Origin: an uncultured Parabacteroides sp.
GTDB lineage: Bacteria > Bacteroidota > Bacteroidia > Bacteroidales > Tannerellaceae
DNA: 31,667 nucleotides
Assembly (NCBI GenBank): GCA_900547435.1
Contig: URGO01000016.1
Span: 1-31,667, forward strand
Direction of reading: 5' to 3'
Shown here piece by piece: positions 7,467 through 18,300 of this stretch (positions within the stretch are counted from its first letter, which is position 1; every line of letters begins with the position of its first letter). The notes under the pieces were generated by a model. It was not told the DNA's origin, made no database searches, and saw only the letters and a program-made list of their open reading frames with translations. The position numbers were made by a program, and so were the translations under genes.

Positions 7467-8738
7467 ATGTTACTACATATATTAAAAATAATCCGTACAG
7501 AACTCCGTTCCAATCTTTGGGTGTTGGCGGAACTACTGGTCGTATCTGTTGTATTGTGGATTTCTATCGACTATTTTTCAGCCCAATACCAGCTTTATCA
7601 CAAGCCGGTAGGTTATGAGACCGAACATGTTTATGAGGCGGTAGTTTCCATGAAGTCGGTTGAGTCGCCCTCTTTTATTACTTACGAACAGGGAAGTGAA
7701 GAACCCTATCAGAACTTCAGTCGTATTATCGAGCGCATCCGCCAGCATCCGGATGTGGAATCGGTGGCCATAGCCAGCTATTCTTTGCCTTATACCTACT
7801 CTAACCGCACGTATGGTGTCCAAAAAGATACGACACTTGCTTGGCAGAGCGTCCGAATGCTTTCCGTTTCTCCTGAGTATTTCCAGGTATTCCATATCAC
7901 TCCTGCGAATGGAGGGAAACCGGAGGATTTAGGCGAACGACTCCAGCAAGAGGGGACTATGATTTCAGCAACTTTGGCGGAAGAATTGTTTGGCAGGACG
8001 AATGTGGTGGGCGAGAAGCTCTTTTATGTCTATGATTCGGTGCCGAAAACCATCTCAGCCGTAACCGAGGCGATACGAAATGACGAGTATGATGACCGGT
8101 CTGCCTATAATATTTTCCAATTATTGACTTTGGAAGAGATGGCCAGAGAAGGCTCATCGGAAAAAGATTATCATGATTTGCAGGTGGTATTCCGGACACG
8201 GGCGAATGTTCCGACCCAAGATTTTGCGGATAAGTTCTTGAGCGAAATGCATCAGCAATTGAAGGCGGGCAACTATTGGGTGTCGGATATTCAAAGTTAT
8301 GATTCTATTCGGAAAGATTTCCTGAATCGCTCATCGAATACCAGCGGGCAGCAGGTCATGTCATCCGTAATTGTGTTCTTGCTGGTCAATGTGTTCCTTG
8401 CCCTGATAGGGACATTTTGGTTTCATGTGAACCGTCGGCGCGAAGAGATTGGTTTACGAATGGCGGTAGGCTCATCCCGCAATGGAGTCCTTTGCTTTTT
8501 TGTCGGAGAGGGATTATTGTTGCTTACGCTGAGCATGATTCCGGCATTGTTCATTTGCATGAACCTGTTATCTGCAGAGGTGATATCCAATCATGCTACC
8601 ACTTCCGCATTCGGTCGCTTCTGTGCCGTATCCTTGGCCACTTGGATAGTTCTGGCAATAACCATCCTCGTAGCAGTCTGGTACCCGGCACGCAAAGCCT
8701 CCGGCATGAATCCGGCAGATGCGTTGCATTATGAATAG
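7467..8738 (+). CDS. FtsX/MacB-type ABC permease, B-type copy 3
   Basis: This 423-residue permease is the last gene of the ABC array. The N-terminal helix is at about residues 17-35 (LWVLAELLVVSVVLWISIDYF). The periplasmic domain includes AEELFGRTNVVGEKLF. Three C-terminal helices begin with SVIVFLLVNVFLALIGTFWF. The coupling motif is RRREEIGLRMAVGSSRNGV, and the terminus MNPADALHYE matches B1 at nine of ten positions. It pairs with A3 upstream. The intrinsic terminator at 8795-8857 follows the stop by under 60 bases, so transcription of the array probably ends here. The family is clear; the transported molecule is unknown. Confidence 0.9.
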   Translation: MLLHILKIIRTELRSNLWVLAELLVVSVVLWISIDYFSAQYQLYHKPVGYETEHVYEAVVSMKSVESPSFITYEQGSEEPYQNFSRIIERIRQHPDVESVAIASYSLPYTYSNRTYGVQKDTTLAWQSVRMLSVSPEYFQVFHITPANGGKPEDLGERLQQEGTMISATLAEELFGRTNVVGEKLFYVYDSVPKTISAVTEAIRNDEYDDRSAYNIFQLLTLEEMAREGSSEKDYHDLQVVFRTRANVPTQDFADKFLSEMHQQLKAGNYWVSDIQSYDSIRKDFLNRSSNTSGQQVMSSVIVFLLVNVFLALIGTFWFHVNRRREEIGLRMAVGSSRNGVLCFFVGEGLLLLTLSMIPALFICMNLLSAEVISNHATTSAFGRFCAVSLATWIVLAITILVAVWYPARKASGMNPADALHYE

Positions 8739-8794
8739 TCTGGAGAATATCCAAACGAATCTTTTACGTTCTATTTAGTCTGTTAATTGTTTGC

Positions 8795-8857
8795 AGTTCT
8801 TGTGAATCGATACTTTTTGGGGGGAAAAGTCAAGATCGATTCACAGGAACTTTTTTT
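8795..8857 (+). terminator. Intrinsic terminator after the ABC array
   Basis: A 17-base arm at 8795-8811 (AGTTCTTGTGAATCGAT) pairs with 8835-8851 with one G-T wobble. The loop is 23 bases and contains a G6 run. A run of seven T follows (8851-8857). This is a textbook Rho-independent terminator separating the permease array from the secreted-protein operon. Confidence 0.9.
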
Positions 8858-8895
8858 GTTAAAAGCATAAAGTGTAAAAAATAATGTAATATTTA

Positions 8896-8925
8896 TTTGT
8901 CTTTTAGAATAATTCAATAAATTTG
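8896..8925 (+). promoter_or_regulatory. Bacteroidales-type promoter for the secreted-protein operon
   Basis: TTTG at 8896-8899 and TAAATTTG at 8918-8925 match the Bacteroidetes primary sigma consensus (-33 TTTG, -7 TAnnTTTG) with an 18-base gap. Transcription would start near 8932 and leave a leader of about 115 bases before the ATG at 9049. It lies just after the terminator of the previous operon, as expected. The remaining part of 8739-9048 holds only the terminator and this leader; I see no gene or riboswitch there. Confidence 0.6.
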
Positions 8926-9048
8926 TCGCAGGTAAACAAGATGATGAAAATGTGCGTGTTGAGTGTTAACCGAACAGAGTGGTTGATTGGCAGATGTTGA
9001 TCAAAGAGTAAAAACGCAGGATTTTTAAACTAAACAATAAATAACGGT

Positions 9049-12000
9049 ATGAATTGCATGAAGTCATTACTGATTGGGATAGGCTGCTGTTTATTTACAT
9101 CTTCTGTCTACCCCCCCCCATTAAGTTCTCAAAATGAGATAGTTAGCTATCAAAAGAGATTAAAAAACAAGACATCTATCGCGGATGATCGTGTCATTGT
9201 ACGGCATACGGCGAACTCCCAATTACGTTCGTCTGAAATTACTTTCCCAAATGGGCACCAGGCATTTGAGATAGCAAATTGGAACAGTGGTTCTACCTTT
9301 TTTATGGACTATCAGAGCGATTATGCTCGTCATCAAGTATTCTATCCATCCCATGTCTTACATCTTCCCATCGGGACGAAAATTTACTCGGTAAGTTTGC
9401 GGGTTTCGGCATCCGGGCCGATCACTTCCCAAGGAGATATGCGTATATCTTTAGGGGAAATTTCCAATGAGAATATTCCTGAATATGAATATGTCGATCC
9501 TTTAGAGACCTATTATGACGGATCTGATTTGATTAATATAGAAGAGGGGCATCAAAATAAAATCATCACCTATTCTTTTGAACAGCCTTTTACCTATAAT
9601 GGTAATTGTCTAATTGTTGATTTTTTTCTGACCACGAGAGAAAAAGAGGCTCCAGCTTTGATATTTACCAATTATAATAACTTTGAATCCATTTACAATC
9701 TGTCCAGCGAATGGGATAATGGCGAAGAAAGAGGCCCTTACCGTACTAATCCAAAACCGGATGTAGCTTTAGAGGTAGAATTTCCGAATAATGCCCCTAT
9801 CCCCTACATCCCATTCCCGGAACGGAAGCAAATTTTAGGGTATGCTTCGGTAGGTTCTTCTTCAACGACCTCTTATATAATACTTGAAAATAAAGGAGGT
9901 TCGGCTTTTACCGTTTCCGGCTTGGAAGGTTCCTCCCATTTTAGGTTGTCCAATAACAATATTACTATACCGGCCGGTTCGTCTGAACAGATCGGCCTTG
10001 TATTTATTCCGCAAAATGAGGGTACGTGGGAAGAAAATGTATCGTTGGTAACCAATGCCGGAAACTTAGGGCTAATGCTGACCGGAACGACCTACCGCCA
10101 AGCTCCGTATGAACGGGAAGTGGAGTCATCCGATAATGTAGAAGAGCAATTGTGGCAAGAAATGGAAACGATTACAGAGCTTTCCGTATCCGGGACAGTA
10201 GGCTACAGAGACCGGTATTCTTTTACCCGAATGCCTAATTTGGTAAGTTTGGACTTATCTACCGCAAGCACAGATATAGAGGATTGGTGGAGAGATAATC
10301 CGACAGACTTTTCCCAAATAGAGCAATTGGCTTTACCACAAGGTTTGAAGAGTTTTGATTTCGAGGGGATGGATAATTTGTATAAGCTGATTCTTCCGAT
10401 AGGTTATGAAGCTATCCGTTCGGCCTTGCCGTCAGGATTAAGTTCTTTGATATCTTTTTCTGTGAATCCACCAGAGGTTTATAATCAGGAATATCTTCAA
10501 TACATAGAAACGGTTTATGTCCCGGCCAACGCGGTAGAAAACTGGAAAAATAATTATCCTTGGTGGCAGAAAGAAGTCGTACCGATTACCGATGAAGTCC
10601 TCAGAGGAGGTTCACGCCAAGTAACTGTCCGGAATGATATGGTGTATACCCCTGAGAGTTATCCGACCGGAGAAATACAGGTAAATATCCGTCCGGATAT
10701 GGAATTGGAAACTGCTACCGCCGGTCTGACCAACCAGGCACCGTTGGATATAACTAAATTATCGATGTCTTACCGATTACAAAATCGGGCGGATTATGGC
10801 GGAGACTATGATGGATTGTACTTGGAGCAAGGAGTTTATTCCTCTTTTATCAATGAAAACGAAGAAGCCACGCTGCAAGCTGCACGGTACACGTTGCAAG
10901 TACAACCCTATACATGGCATTATGTCTCTTTCCCGTTTGATGTTCCGGTATCTGCCCTCCAGGTACAAGATCCTTCCGTGGAATATGCCATCCGGTATTA
11001 TGACGGGGCACGCCGAGGCTCTCACGGGATGGATCAAGAAAATAACTGGAAAGATGTTGATCCGAATGGTACGCTGAAAGCCAGGCAAGGGTACATTATA
11101 CAGACGGAATATCCCTCTTCCTCCGATTTATTTACATTTACTTGGGAATCAGAAAGAGAAGCCATACAACCGCTGCTTCGTACCGAAGAGATAGAAATGC
11201 CCCTATCCGACTATCCATCGGAATATACCGATAACGCGAATTGGAACTTTGTGGGCAATCCCTATCCCTCTTTCTTTAACATTCAGGCTATCGATTACAA
11301 CGCTCCGATTATTATCTGGAACGGAAACGGCTATACAGCATTGTCTTTGACGGATGACACGTATGCGCTGCGTCCTATGGAGGCATTCTTCACCCAAAAG
11401 CCGGAAGGAACCACTTCGATGGTATTCCAACCTAGGGGACGGCAAACCAACGCGGATGTAGCGGGAAGCTCATTCCGGGCTTTGCCCAATCCGGAACGAG
11501 AATTAGTGAACTTGCGTTTGGTGGGAGACTCCTACACAGACCGTTCCCGTATTGTCATCAATCCGAAAGCGGAATTGTCGTATGAGTTGACCTGTGATGC
11601 CGGGAAATGGATGAGCCCCAATCCAAAAGTTCCTCAGTTGTATTCCATGGGAGAAGAGGGGCAACGCTATGCCATCAACGAACGTCCTGCCGGTTCCGGG
11701 GAAATACCTTTAGGCATCTATATTGGAGAAGCCGGAACTTATACTCTGAAAATCGTTTCGGATGAAACTACTCCGGAGGTTTATTTGGTAGACAGGTATA
11801 AAAACGAACAGGTGTTGTTGAACCGGGAAGCGTACACTTTCCATGCCGAAGCCGGAACGATAAACGACCGCTTTGAAGTACGGCTGTCGGAATCGGTAAC
11901 CGGCAATGAGCTCTCCAAGGAGGATTCATCGGTTCGCCTATATACGCAAGAAGGCTCATTGTATATACAAATTTCTGAGCCGTCTGACGTGCGGATTTAC

Positions 12001-12126
12001 ACCGCCTTGGGCGTGCTGGTAACGGAACGTCTGTTGAACGCGGGAACTACGAAAATAGACTTGCCGTCCGGACTTTATCTGGTGAATCTCAATCAGACAA
12101 CGACACACAAAATATTCATCCATTAA
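9049..12126 (+). CDS. Large T9SS-secreted surface protein with Ig-like and BspA-type LRR regions
   Basis: This is a 1025-residue predicted cargo protein. A hydrophobic signal segment (SLLIGIGCCLFTSSV, about 5-20) is followed by an odd PPP stretch encoded by nine C. A β-rich region (about 60-220) precedes an ASH/choice-of-anchor-like Ig domain (about 250-345; ILENKGGSAFTVSGL, IPAGSSEQIGLVFIP). Next come degenerate BspA-type leucine-rich repeats (about 365-515) closing with VYVPANAVENWKN. A long β-rich region typical of T9SS cargo follows (WNFVGNPYPS). The last ~65 residues (GLYLVNLNQTTTHKIFIH) form a type A sorting domain. The domains suggest adhesion or scaffolding, not catalysis. ATG 9058 (Met4) is an alternative start. 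It is the first gene of the operon, and the next start abuts its stop. No known protein is recognised. Confidence 0.85.
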   Translation: MNCMKSLLIGIGCCLFTSSVYPPPLSSQNEIVSYQKRLKNKTSIADDRVIVRHTANSQLRSSEITFPNGHQAFEIANWNSGSTFFMDYQSDYARHQVFYPSHVLHLPIGTKIYSVSLRVSASGPITSQGDMRISLGEISNENIPEYEYVDPLETYYDGSDLINIEEGHQNKIITYSFEQPFTYNGNCLIVDFFLTTREKEAPALIFTNYNNFESIYNLSSEWDNGEERGPYRTNPKPDVALEVEFPNNAPIPYIPFPERKQILGYASVGSSSTTSYIILENKGGSAFTVSGLEGSSHFRLSNNNITIPAGSSEQIGLVFIPQNEGTWEENVSLVTNAGNLGLMLTGTTYRQAPYEREVESSDNVEEQLWQEMETITELSVSGTVGYRDRYSFTRMPNLVSLDLSTASTDIEDWWRDNPTDFSQIEQLALPQGLKSFDFEGMDNLYKLILPIGYEAIRSALPSGLSSLISFSVNPPEVYNQEYLQYIETVYVPANAVENWKNNYPWWQKEVVPITDEVLRGGSRQVTVRNDMVYTPESYPTGEIQVNIRPDMELETATAGLTNQAPLDITKLSMSYRLQNRADYGGDYDGLYLEQGVYSSFINENEEATLQAARYTLQVQPYTWHYVSFPFDVPVSALQVQDPSVEYAIRYYDGARRGSHGMDQENNWKDVDPNGTLKARQGYIIQTEYPSSSDLFTFTWESEREAIQPLLRTEEIEMPLSDYPSEYTDNANWNFVGNPYPSFFNIQAIDYNAPIIIWNGNGYTALSLTDDTYALRPMEAFFTQKPEGTTSMVFQPRGRQTNADVAGSSFRALPNPERELVNLRLVGDSYTDRSRIVINPKAELSYELTCDAGKWMSPNPKVPQLYSMGEEGQRYAINERPAGSGEIPLGIYIGEAGTYTLKIVSDETTPEVYLVDRYKNEQVLLNREAYTFHAEAGTINDRFEVRLSESVTGNELSKEDSSVRLYTQEGSLYIQISEPSDVRIYTALGVLVTERLLNAGTTKIDLPSGLYLVNLNQTTTHKIFIH
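9111..9119 (+). repeat. C9 homopolymer inside the signal-peptide coding region
   Basis: Nine consecutive C cover codons 21-24 of the 1025-residue protein. With nine C the frame is open. With eight it reads into CAT TAA and stops at once, and with ten it reaches TGA within six codons of the tract. The tract is therefore well placed to act as an on/off switch by strand slippage, though a natural or sequencing length artefact is possible. Confidence 0.7.
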
Positions 12127-15100
12127 ATGAAGTGCATTATGAGATCATTTATTATTCTATTATTCATAACCTGTTGCCCTATTGGCCTATGGGCACAGTT
12201 CTATAATCCTCAGGAGCCCTCTGCGGAACCGCCTTATGCGAGTTTTTCTTCCGAGGTATATAAATTGGGAGTCAAATTCGATAATCATACAAGGAATGCT
12301 TCCCGCTATGAATGGAACTTTGGTGACGGTACGACAAGTACGGAAAAGAATCCGGAGCATATTTATGCGAAAACAGGCACGTATTGGGTTACATTAACAG
12401 CGTCCAATGGCATAGGAGAAAGAACGTCCTCTCAATACGTTTATATAACTGAGGATTTTTCCATGTATGGGACATTTACTTTGAATGCCCAAGCAGAAGG
12501 GATTCGTAATTTTCAGACCTTGGACGCTTTGTTTACAGACTTGCGGAATGTTCCCTTTGCCGGAGACATTACGATTCTGATAGAAAGCGAAGAGTCTTTC
12601 ACGCTATCGGGCTGGTCTGTTTCTGAGATAACAGAAACGATTGAACAAAAACTTGCGGATAGGAATCTTAAGCCTATCCGGTGGGAAAATAACAGCGGAT
12701 ATATGGTTGAATTGAAATTATGGGATACGTTCAACAAAGAGGTCTTTCAGGAAATGGAAGAGTTGACCGAAATCTTTAACTTCAGTTCAAGCAGCATTGA
12801 ATTGCTTGCCGGGGATGCCCGATTTTCTCCCTATCACGTAATTCATCGATTTAAAGAACCACAAATAGTTTGTTACAATAGCTACGTCAATTACCTGAAT
12901 TTGAAAAACATTTCGGATATATTGAACTATCCGTGGCAAGTAGTGGAAGCACCGGAAGGTGTAACCGGCTACGCGGAATCCGGGAACAACGAGATTTCCA
13001 GCCAACGGATACTCAATTCTACAAATGAGATTCAGGTGTTGAAGTATGAAGTGGATTTTGTCTATCAAGGAGAAACGTTGAAGACAGACACGATAAACTA
13101 CTATATTTATCCGGAAAATCCGACATTGACCTTGCTGGAACCGGCAGAGAATGGAATGGTCGCTTTCCCGGACCAAGTGACTGTTTCTTGGGAACCTTTG
13201 CCGGGAGCCCAGTATTATCATGTTTATTATCGGAAGGTAGGGGGAGATACAGAATACGAATCAACTTCTTCTATCAGTGCTGATTTATCTGAATATACAC
13301 TTCGCAATTATAATGATTACTTCCAATTCGACAACACATATGAATGGTATATGGTGGCACGCACTCCTTGTTCTAATATAACCAGCGAGACACGTACCTT
13401 TACCATCGGTTCGGCTCCGGACTTGGAGATTACGGATATCCGGGTTTCCCCCACGACCGCCATATCGGGAAAGGAATTTACGATTACGGCAACGGTAACC
13501 AATGTAGGTACCAAAGACCTGGAACCCTCCTCTTGGCGGGATGTTTGGTATAAAATTGAAGATGAATCTACTTATTATGAGGATGACGTTGACCATAGTA
13601 GTTTAGGTCTGGCTATAGGGGAGAGTTATGAGGTGCAATATACCATGACAGCCCCTTATGATGAATCCATCGAATTGTTGACGTTTGAATTACAAATTGA
13701 TTATTATGAGGATATCCCGGAATTGAGCGAAGAAAACAACCGGAAAGAGATTGAAGTGCCGATTTCTTTGCTGAACATCCCGGAGGAGGAGTTTGCCGTG
13801 TTGTGCGATTTGTACGAATTGGCCGGTGGCGAAGATTGGAATATGTCGCGGCCGTGGGATATTTCCACAAGTGCCGTAGATGACTACGGCTGGGAAGGCC
13901 TGACTTTGGACGATGAGGGACATGTCATCGAGATAGACCTCTCCGAAAGAGGGCTGAAAGGATCCATCCCGGCATCCTTGTTCTCCATGCCCTACCTGCA
14001 AATATTGGATTTGAGTCAGAATGCGTTGACCGGGAAAATGGAGGAACTGGTTACGGAGAATGCGAGTGCCGTAAATTTGAAGAAACTGAATTTAAGTAAT
14101 AACCTGTTCTCGGGAACGATAACGAACAGTTTTTCCCAACTTACGGGATTGAAAGAGGTCTTCTTAGGCTCTAACCGGTTGGAGGATATTGACTATATAT
14201 TCCCATGGGATCCTTTCTATGTAAATCTCTCGTATCAAACGTTGCATATCGCCGATAAGGCGTTGTCTCCGGCTCATTTCGATTTCGATATACCGGGCAT
14301 TTGCCTGTACGACCATGACCAACGATCATTGGAAACATATCCTACATTCTCTTTGGCGAATTTGGACGAAAGCAACCCGGTCGAATGGATTTACAATACG
14401 GAAGAACAGCTCTATAAACCGAAATACGATTATAATCACCCCTATTTGAACCTGCCGCCTAATCAGGATCTGGTATTTGAGCAAGAGACGGGTAGTGCAT
14501 ACGGAAGCCGGGATACCATCCAATTGGCTTTTGAAATGGGTGATGCGAATCTGGATGCTGCTGTGAATATCGCGGATGTCCGGCATACCTTGAATTTCAT
14601 CTTTGATGAGATGACATACGGTGCTTATATCCAGTTTAATTATTATGCTGCAAATACGTTGGCAGATGAGACAATCAATGTGCAGGATATGGTTTCCACG
14701 GTCAACCTCATTCTGGAAAATCCGGCTTTGGATGTCCAAACAATGAATTTACGTTCCCAGGGAACGACTGCTTATTTAAGCATTGAAGGCGACCGGCTGG
14801 TGATCCAGAACCCGGTAAGCCTGATTATGGATATGGATATTCTGTTAAAAGGAGTCTCTTCCCAACAATTGGAATTATTATTGCCGAAAGAGCAGTTCTT
14901 GTATCAGGTTAAAGATACTCAAGAGGGTGTACGCATCATACTGATTGGCATGAATACCTCGGGAATCGGTTTAGGAAAGCATGAAATCATCAAGATTAAG
15001 GGCGGAAATGCCACTATCGGTCATGCCATGTTGGTAAACAAAGAGGCGAAAGAGGTGCCTTCGGATTATGAAGGTAAAATCCACCAGACTCCGACCGGCA

Positions 15101-15360
15101 ATGAGGGACTATGTACGGAAGTTGCAGATCCTACGCATATAAGGATTGATTCAGAAGTACAAGCCATCCGTTTCTCGGTTTATGATTTGTCAGGGCGCGT
15201 ATTGACTACATCCCGGATAGACAAACCGGTTCCCGGCGAGTACTCCATTTACCCGTGGATTCCGCAAAGACTGCCTTCCGGCGTTTATCTGTTGCGCATA
15301 GAAATGCAGAAAGAAAAAGAAACCCTATATCAAACCATCAAGTTTTCACAAATAAAATAG
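12127..15360 (+). CDS. T9SS-secreted multidomain protein with PKD, CARDB, LRR and dockerin-like domains
   Basis: A 1077-residue predicted cargo. The signal peptide ends at about GLWAQ (residue 24). A PKD domain (about 35-110) carries YEWNFGDGTT. After an unassigned region come a fibronectin-like segment (about 330-430; VTVSWEPLPGAQYYHVYY), a CARDB domain (about 430-545; FTITATVTNVGTKDL), and plant-type leucine-rich repeats (about 555-715; LQILDLSQNALTG, LKKLNLSNNLFSG) with a typical GGEDWN cap. A dockerin-like pair lies at about 800-866. Its first loop, GDANLDAAVNIADV, has all calcium-ligand positions; the second, NTLADETINVQD, is weaker. The end (LPSGVYLLRIE...IKFSQIK) is a T9SS sorting domain. 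The start codon directly follows the previous stop, so translation is probably coupled. An extracellular scaffold or binding role is inferred; no catalytic domain is visible. Confidence 0.88.
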   Translation: MKCIMRSFIILLFITCCPIGLWAQFYNPQEPSAEPPYASFSSEVYKLGVKFDNHTRNASRYEWNFGDGTTSTEKNPEHIYAKTGTYWVTLTASNGIGERTSSQYVYITEDFSMYGTFTLNAQAEGIRNFQTLDALFTDLRNVPFAGDITILIESEESFTLSGWSVSEITETIEQKLADRNLKPIRWENNSGYMVELKLWDTFNKEVFQEMEELTEIFNFSSSSIELLAGDARFSPYHVIHRFKEPQIVCYNSYVNYLNLKNISDILNYPWQVVEAPEGVTGYAESGNNEISSQRILNSTNEIQVLKYEVDFVYQGETLKTDTINYYIYPENPTLTLLEPAENGMVAFPDQVTVSWEPLPGAQYYHVYYRKVGGDTEYESTSSISADLSEYTLRNYNDYFQFDNTYEWYMVARTPCSNITSETRTFTIGSAPDLEITDIRVSPTTAISGKEFTITATVTNVGTKDLEPSSWRDVWYKIEDESTYYEDDVDHSSLGLAIGESYEVQYTMTAPYDESIELLTFELQIDYYEDIPELSEENNRKEIEVPISLLNIPEEEFAVLCDLYELAGGEDWNMSRPWDISTSAVDDYGWEGLTLDDEGHVIEIDLSERGLKGSIPASLFSMPYLQILDLSQNALTGKMEELVTENASAVNLKKLNLSNNLFSGTITNSFSQLTGLKEVFLGSNRLEDIDYIFPWDPFYVNLSYQTLHIADKALSPAHFDFDIPGICLYDHDQRSLETYPTFSLANLDESNPVEWIYNTEEQLYKPKYDYNHPYLNLPPNQDLVFEQETGSAYGSRDTIQLAFEMGDANLDAAVNIADVRHTLNFIFDEMTYGAYIQFNYYAANTLADETINVQDMVSTVNLILENPALDVQTMNLRSQGTTAYLSIEGDRLVIQNPVSLIMDMDILLKGVSSQQLELLLPKEQFLYQVKDTQEGVRIILIGMNTSGIGLGKHEIIKIKGGNATIGHAMLVNKEAKEVPSDYEGKIHQTPTGNEGLCTEVADPTHIRIDSEVQAIRFSVYDLSGRVLTTSRIDKPVPGEYSIYPWIPQRLPSGVYLLRIEMQKEKETLYQTIKFSQIK

Positions 15361-15367
15361 AAGAGGT

Positions 15368-18300
15368 ATGAAAACACGACATTGGATTTTATTAGCTATC
15401 GCTTGGCTATTTCAATTGCAGTTTGTTTTTGCACAAACCAATAAATTATATATAGAACCGACCGATTGTCCGATTGGAACCACATCACATGTCGCTATCC
15501 GGTTAGACAATCAGTCCGAAGTTGTCGCCCTGCAATTTAACATCCATATCCCGGATGTCGTCCGGTTAGTAGATGGCAACATGATACTCTCGGATGAACG
15601 GAAAGCAGATGACCATACAATAAGTATCCGGAATCGGGGAGAGAATAATTATCAGGTAATCGTTTGGTCCTTATCGAATGCAGCATTCAAAGGAAATAGC
15701 GGTACATTGATCGAACTTCCTTTGGAGATACCGGACGATTTGGAAATTGACAAGGAGTATCCTTTCACGTTCTCGTATGTGGTAGCCAGTGACCGGAATG
15801 CCAGAAATGTATTGACGGCTTCCGATCCGGGCTCTATACGGATTGTTGACGGAAATGTCCCGGACATTACAGCAAACAATATTCAATTAGCATCGGAAAA
15901 CTTCACACCGGGTGGCAAGGTATCTATAAACTGGACTGTCCAAAATGTAGGCGGAAGAGCCACGGAGGCCGGTTGGAACGAACAGGTCTACTTGGTGGAC
16001 GAATTGGGCAATGAATATTTCTTAGGCCGTTTGAGTTGCGAGGAGATTCTTGCCGCTTCGGGAACAATATCCCGCCAGGCAGAATTTAACCTGAGCGAGT
16101 ATCCGGGGGTAGAAGGAACCGTAAAAGCGAAAGTGGTCTTGACTCCGTTTGCCGATTTGGGGGAATTGCCGGTCGATGCCGAAAATAATGAAGTGACATC
16201 TACGGCCAGTTTGATTCTGCCGAAATTATTGACGTGGCGTATCAATGCCTCATCCATTCAAGAAGCAGAGAATCAGGAAATCTATTGTTTCCTGAACCGA
16301 AGCGGTTCCCGGCTGAATGAGGAAACATTTACGTTGACGCAATCCGCGACAGGACGTTTGGAACTGCCGGCTTCGGTTACCATTCCCCAAGGGGAATCGG
16401 GTGTTTCGTTTACCATGAAAACCATCAACGATGATGTGGCGAACCGCGATTCGTTTGTTGTCGTTACGGTGGCAGGAAACGGTTATCCTGACCTGAAGCA
16501 AGAAATCTGGATTGAAGATGATGAGACTCCGGCTTTGACGATTACGGCACCGGAGGAGAGACAACAAGAAGGAAATACATTCAATCTGACCATTTCCCGC
16601 CCGTGGGCAACCGAATGGCCTTTGGAAGTCCGCTTGTCAACGGATCATCCCAAACGTTTTACGTTTGCATCTACAGTGACTATCTCGAAAGGCGCTGCCT
16701 CTGTGGAAGTCCCTGTCCAAGTTGTCGAGGACGATATTCCGGATGTCAATGTGATCACAGCTGTTTTCAACGCCTCCCAATCCGGATATGAAACCGGAGT
16801 CGGCTTTGTGGAGGTAGAAGATGACGATGTTCCGGATATTGATCTGGAGATTACGCCGACTACCCTACCGGAAGGCGGAGGCCCGCAAGCGGCAATCGCC
16901 ACGTTGCGCCGTAGCGGTGTAACCGACAATAAGATTACCATCAAACTGACCGATACATCCAATGGCTTGCTTTATTACCCGTCTTCTTCCATTACTTTAG
17001 ATTCCGGCGAAACGGAATATCAGTTTGCTATTGGCATATCGGATAACGACCAGCAAGAAGGCGACCGGGAAGTTACCTTGAATGCGTCCGTTTATATCTC
17101 TACCTGTGATTGTTCTACTGCCGGAACCAACGTAGGTACGGTTACGAAGAAAATCACGATTACGGACAATGACGGCCCGACATTAACCCTCTCTTCTTCC
17201 CAGACCTCTTTAATAGAAGGAAAAGAGCAGGCAACGATATTGACGGTTACCCGCAATACCTCAACCACGGATGCCCTGACCGTAACCATCAATTGCGATC
17301 GTCCGGAAGAGGTTACTTACACCTCAACAGTAACTATCCCGGCCGGTGAATCCTCCGTGGATGTCCCAGTGGCAGTCAAGAAAAACGATACCACAGAAGG
17401 CAACCGGACCATCTCCTTTACAGCAACAGCCGACGGTTATTCCAGCGGTACTTGTTGGGCAATGATTACAGACCAGACATTGCCGGATGCGGTGATTACA
17501 AATATTAGTATAGATAAATCAGAGGTAGCAATAGGAGAAAGGATTCCATTAGCAGTTGAAGTACAAAACGAGGGTGCTGCTATTTTGAATGCACGAACCA
17601 GTGTTGACATTTATATAGCCAATAAAGAAACTTTTTCTTCTTCAAGTGAGACATACTTGATTGGAAAATTTTATACTCAAAAGGATCTGCAACCTACAGA
17701 GTCGGAACGGATATCAAGCTCTATTGTAATGCCTGAAAGAATTGGAGATTATTATATAGTCGCAATAGTTAATAACCAAAGAACTTATCAGGAATTAATT
17801 TATACGAATAATGAATCGGAATCCTATAAAATAACATTAAGCTCTCCTTACTCTTACCAAATTTCTACGGATAAATCCAAATATTTATCTGGGGATCAAG
17901 TAAATATATTAGGTCAAGTAACCGGTAGTGTAGTCGCTGATGTTCCAGTGGAAGTTTATGTGATAACAGATAGTTATCGTCAAGCTTTTGAAGTAATAAC
18001 AGATGGAAGTGGAATTTTCCAGCATACACTAACACTTGATGATGGACTGATCGGACATTTTTCAATCGGAGCCTGCTTCCCAGGTTCTGGAGAAAAAGAA
18101 GAAATGGTAGGATTTGAAGTATTAGGTTTAAGACGGAATGATCCAGGACTGATCACTTGTAACTTAATGTCAGGTGAATCTTATAGTGGAGAAATAGAGT
18201 TATTCAATCCCTCTTTAGAACCATTGACAAACATCAAGGTTGAATCATTAGAGTTGCCTGATGGCTGTCATATATCGTTCTCTGAGATTCCTTCTATTCC

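Noticed and set aside
9058..9105. Lipobox at IGC in the first secreted protein
   Set aside because: The residues before Cys (G-I-G) do not fit the usual Leu at -3, and the C-terminal sorting domain predicts ordinary signal peptidase I export.
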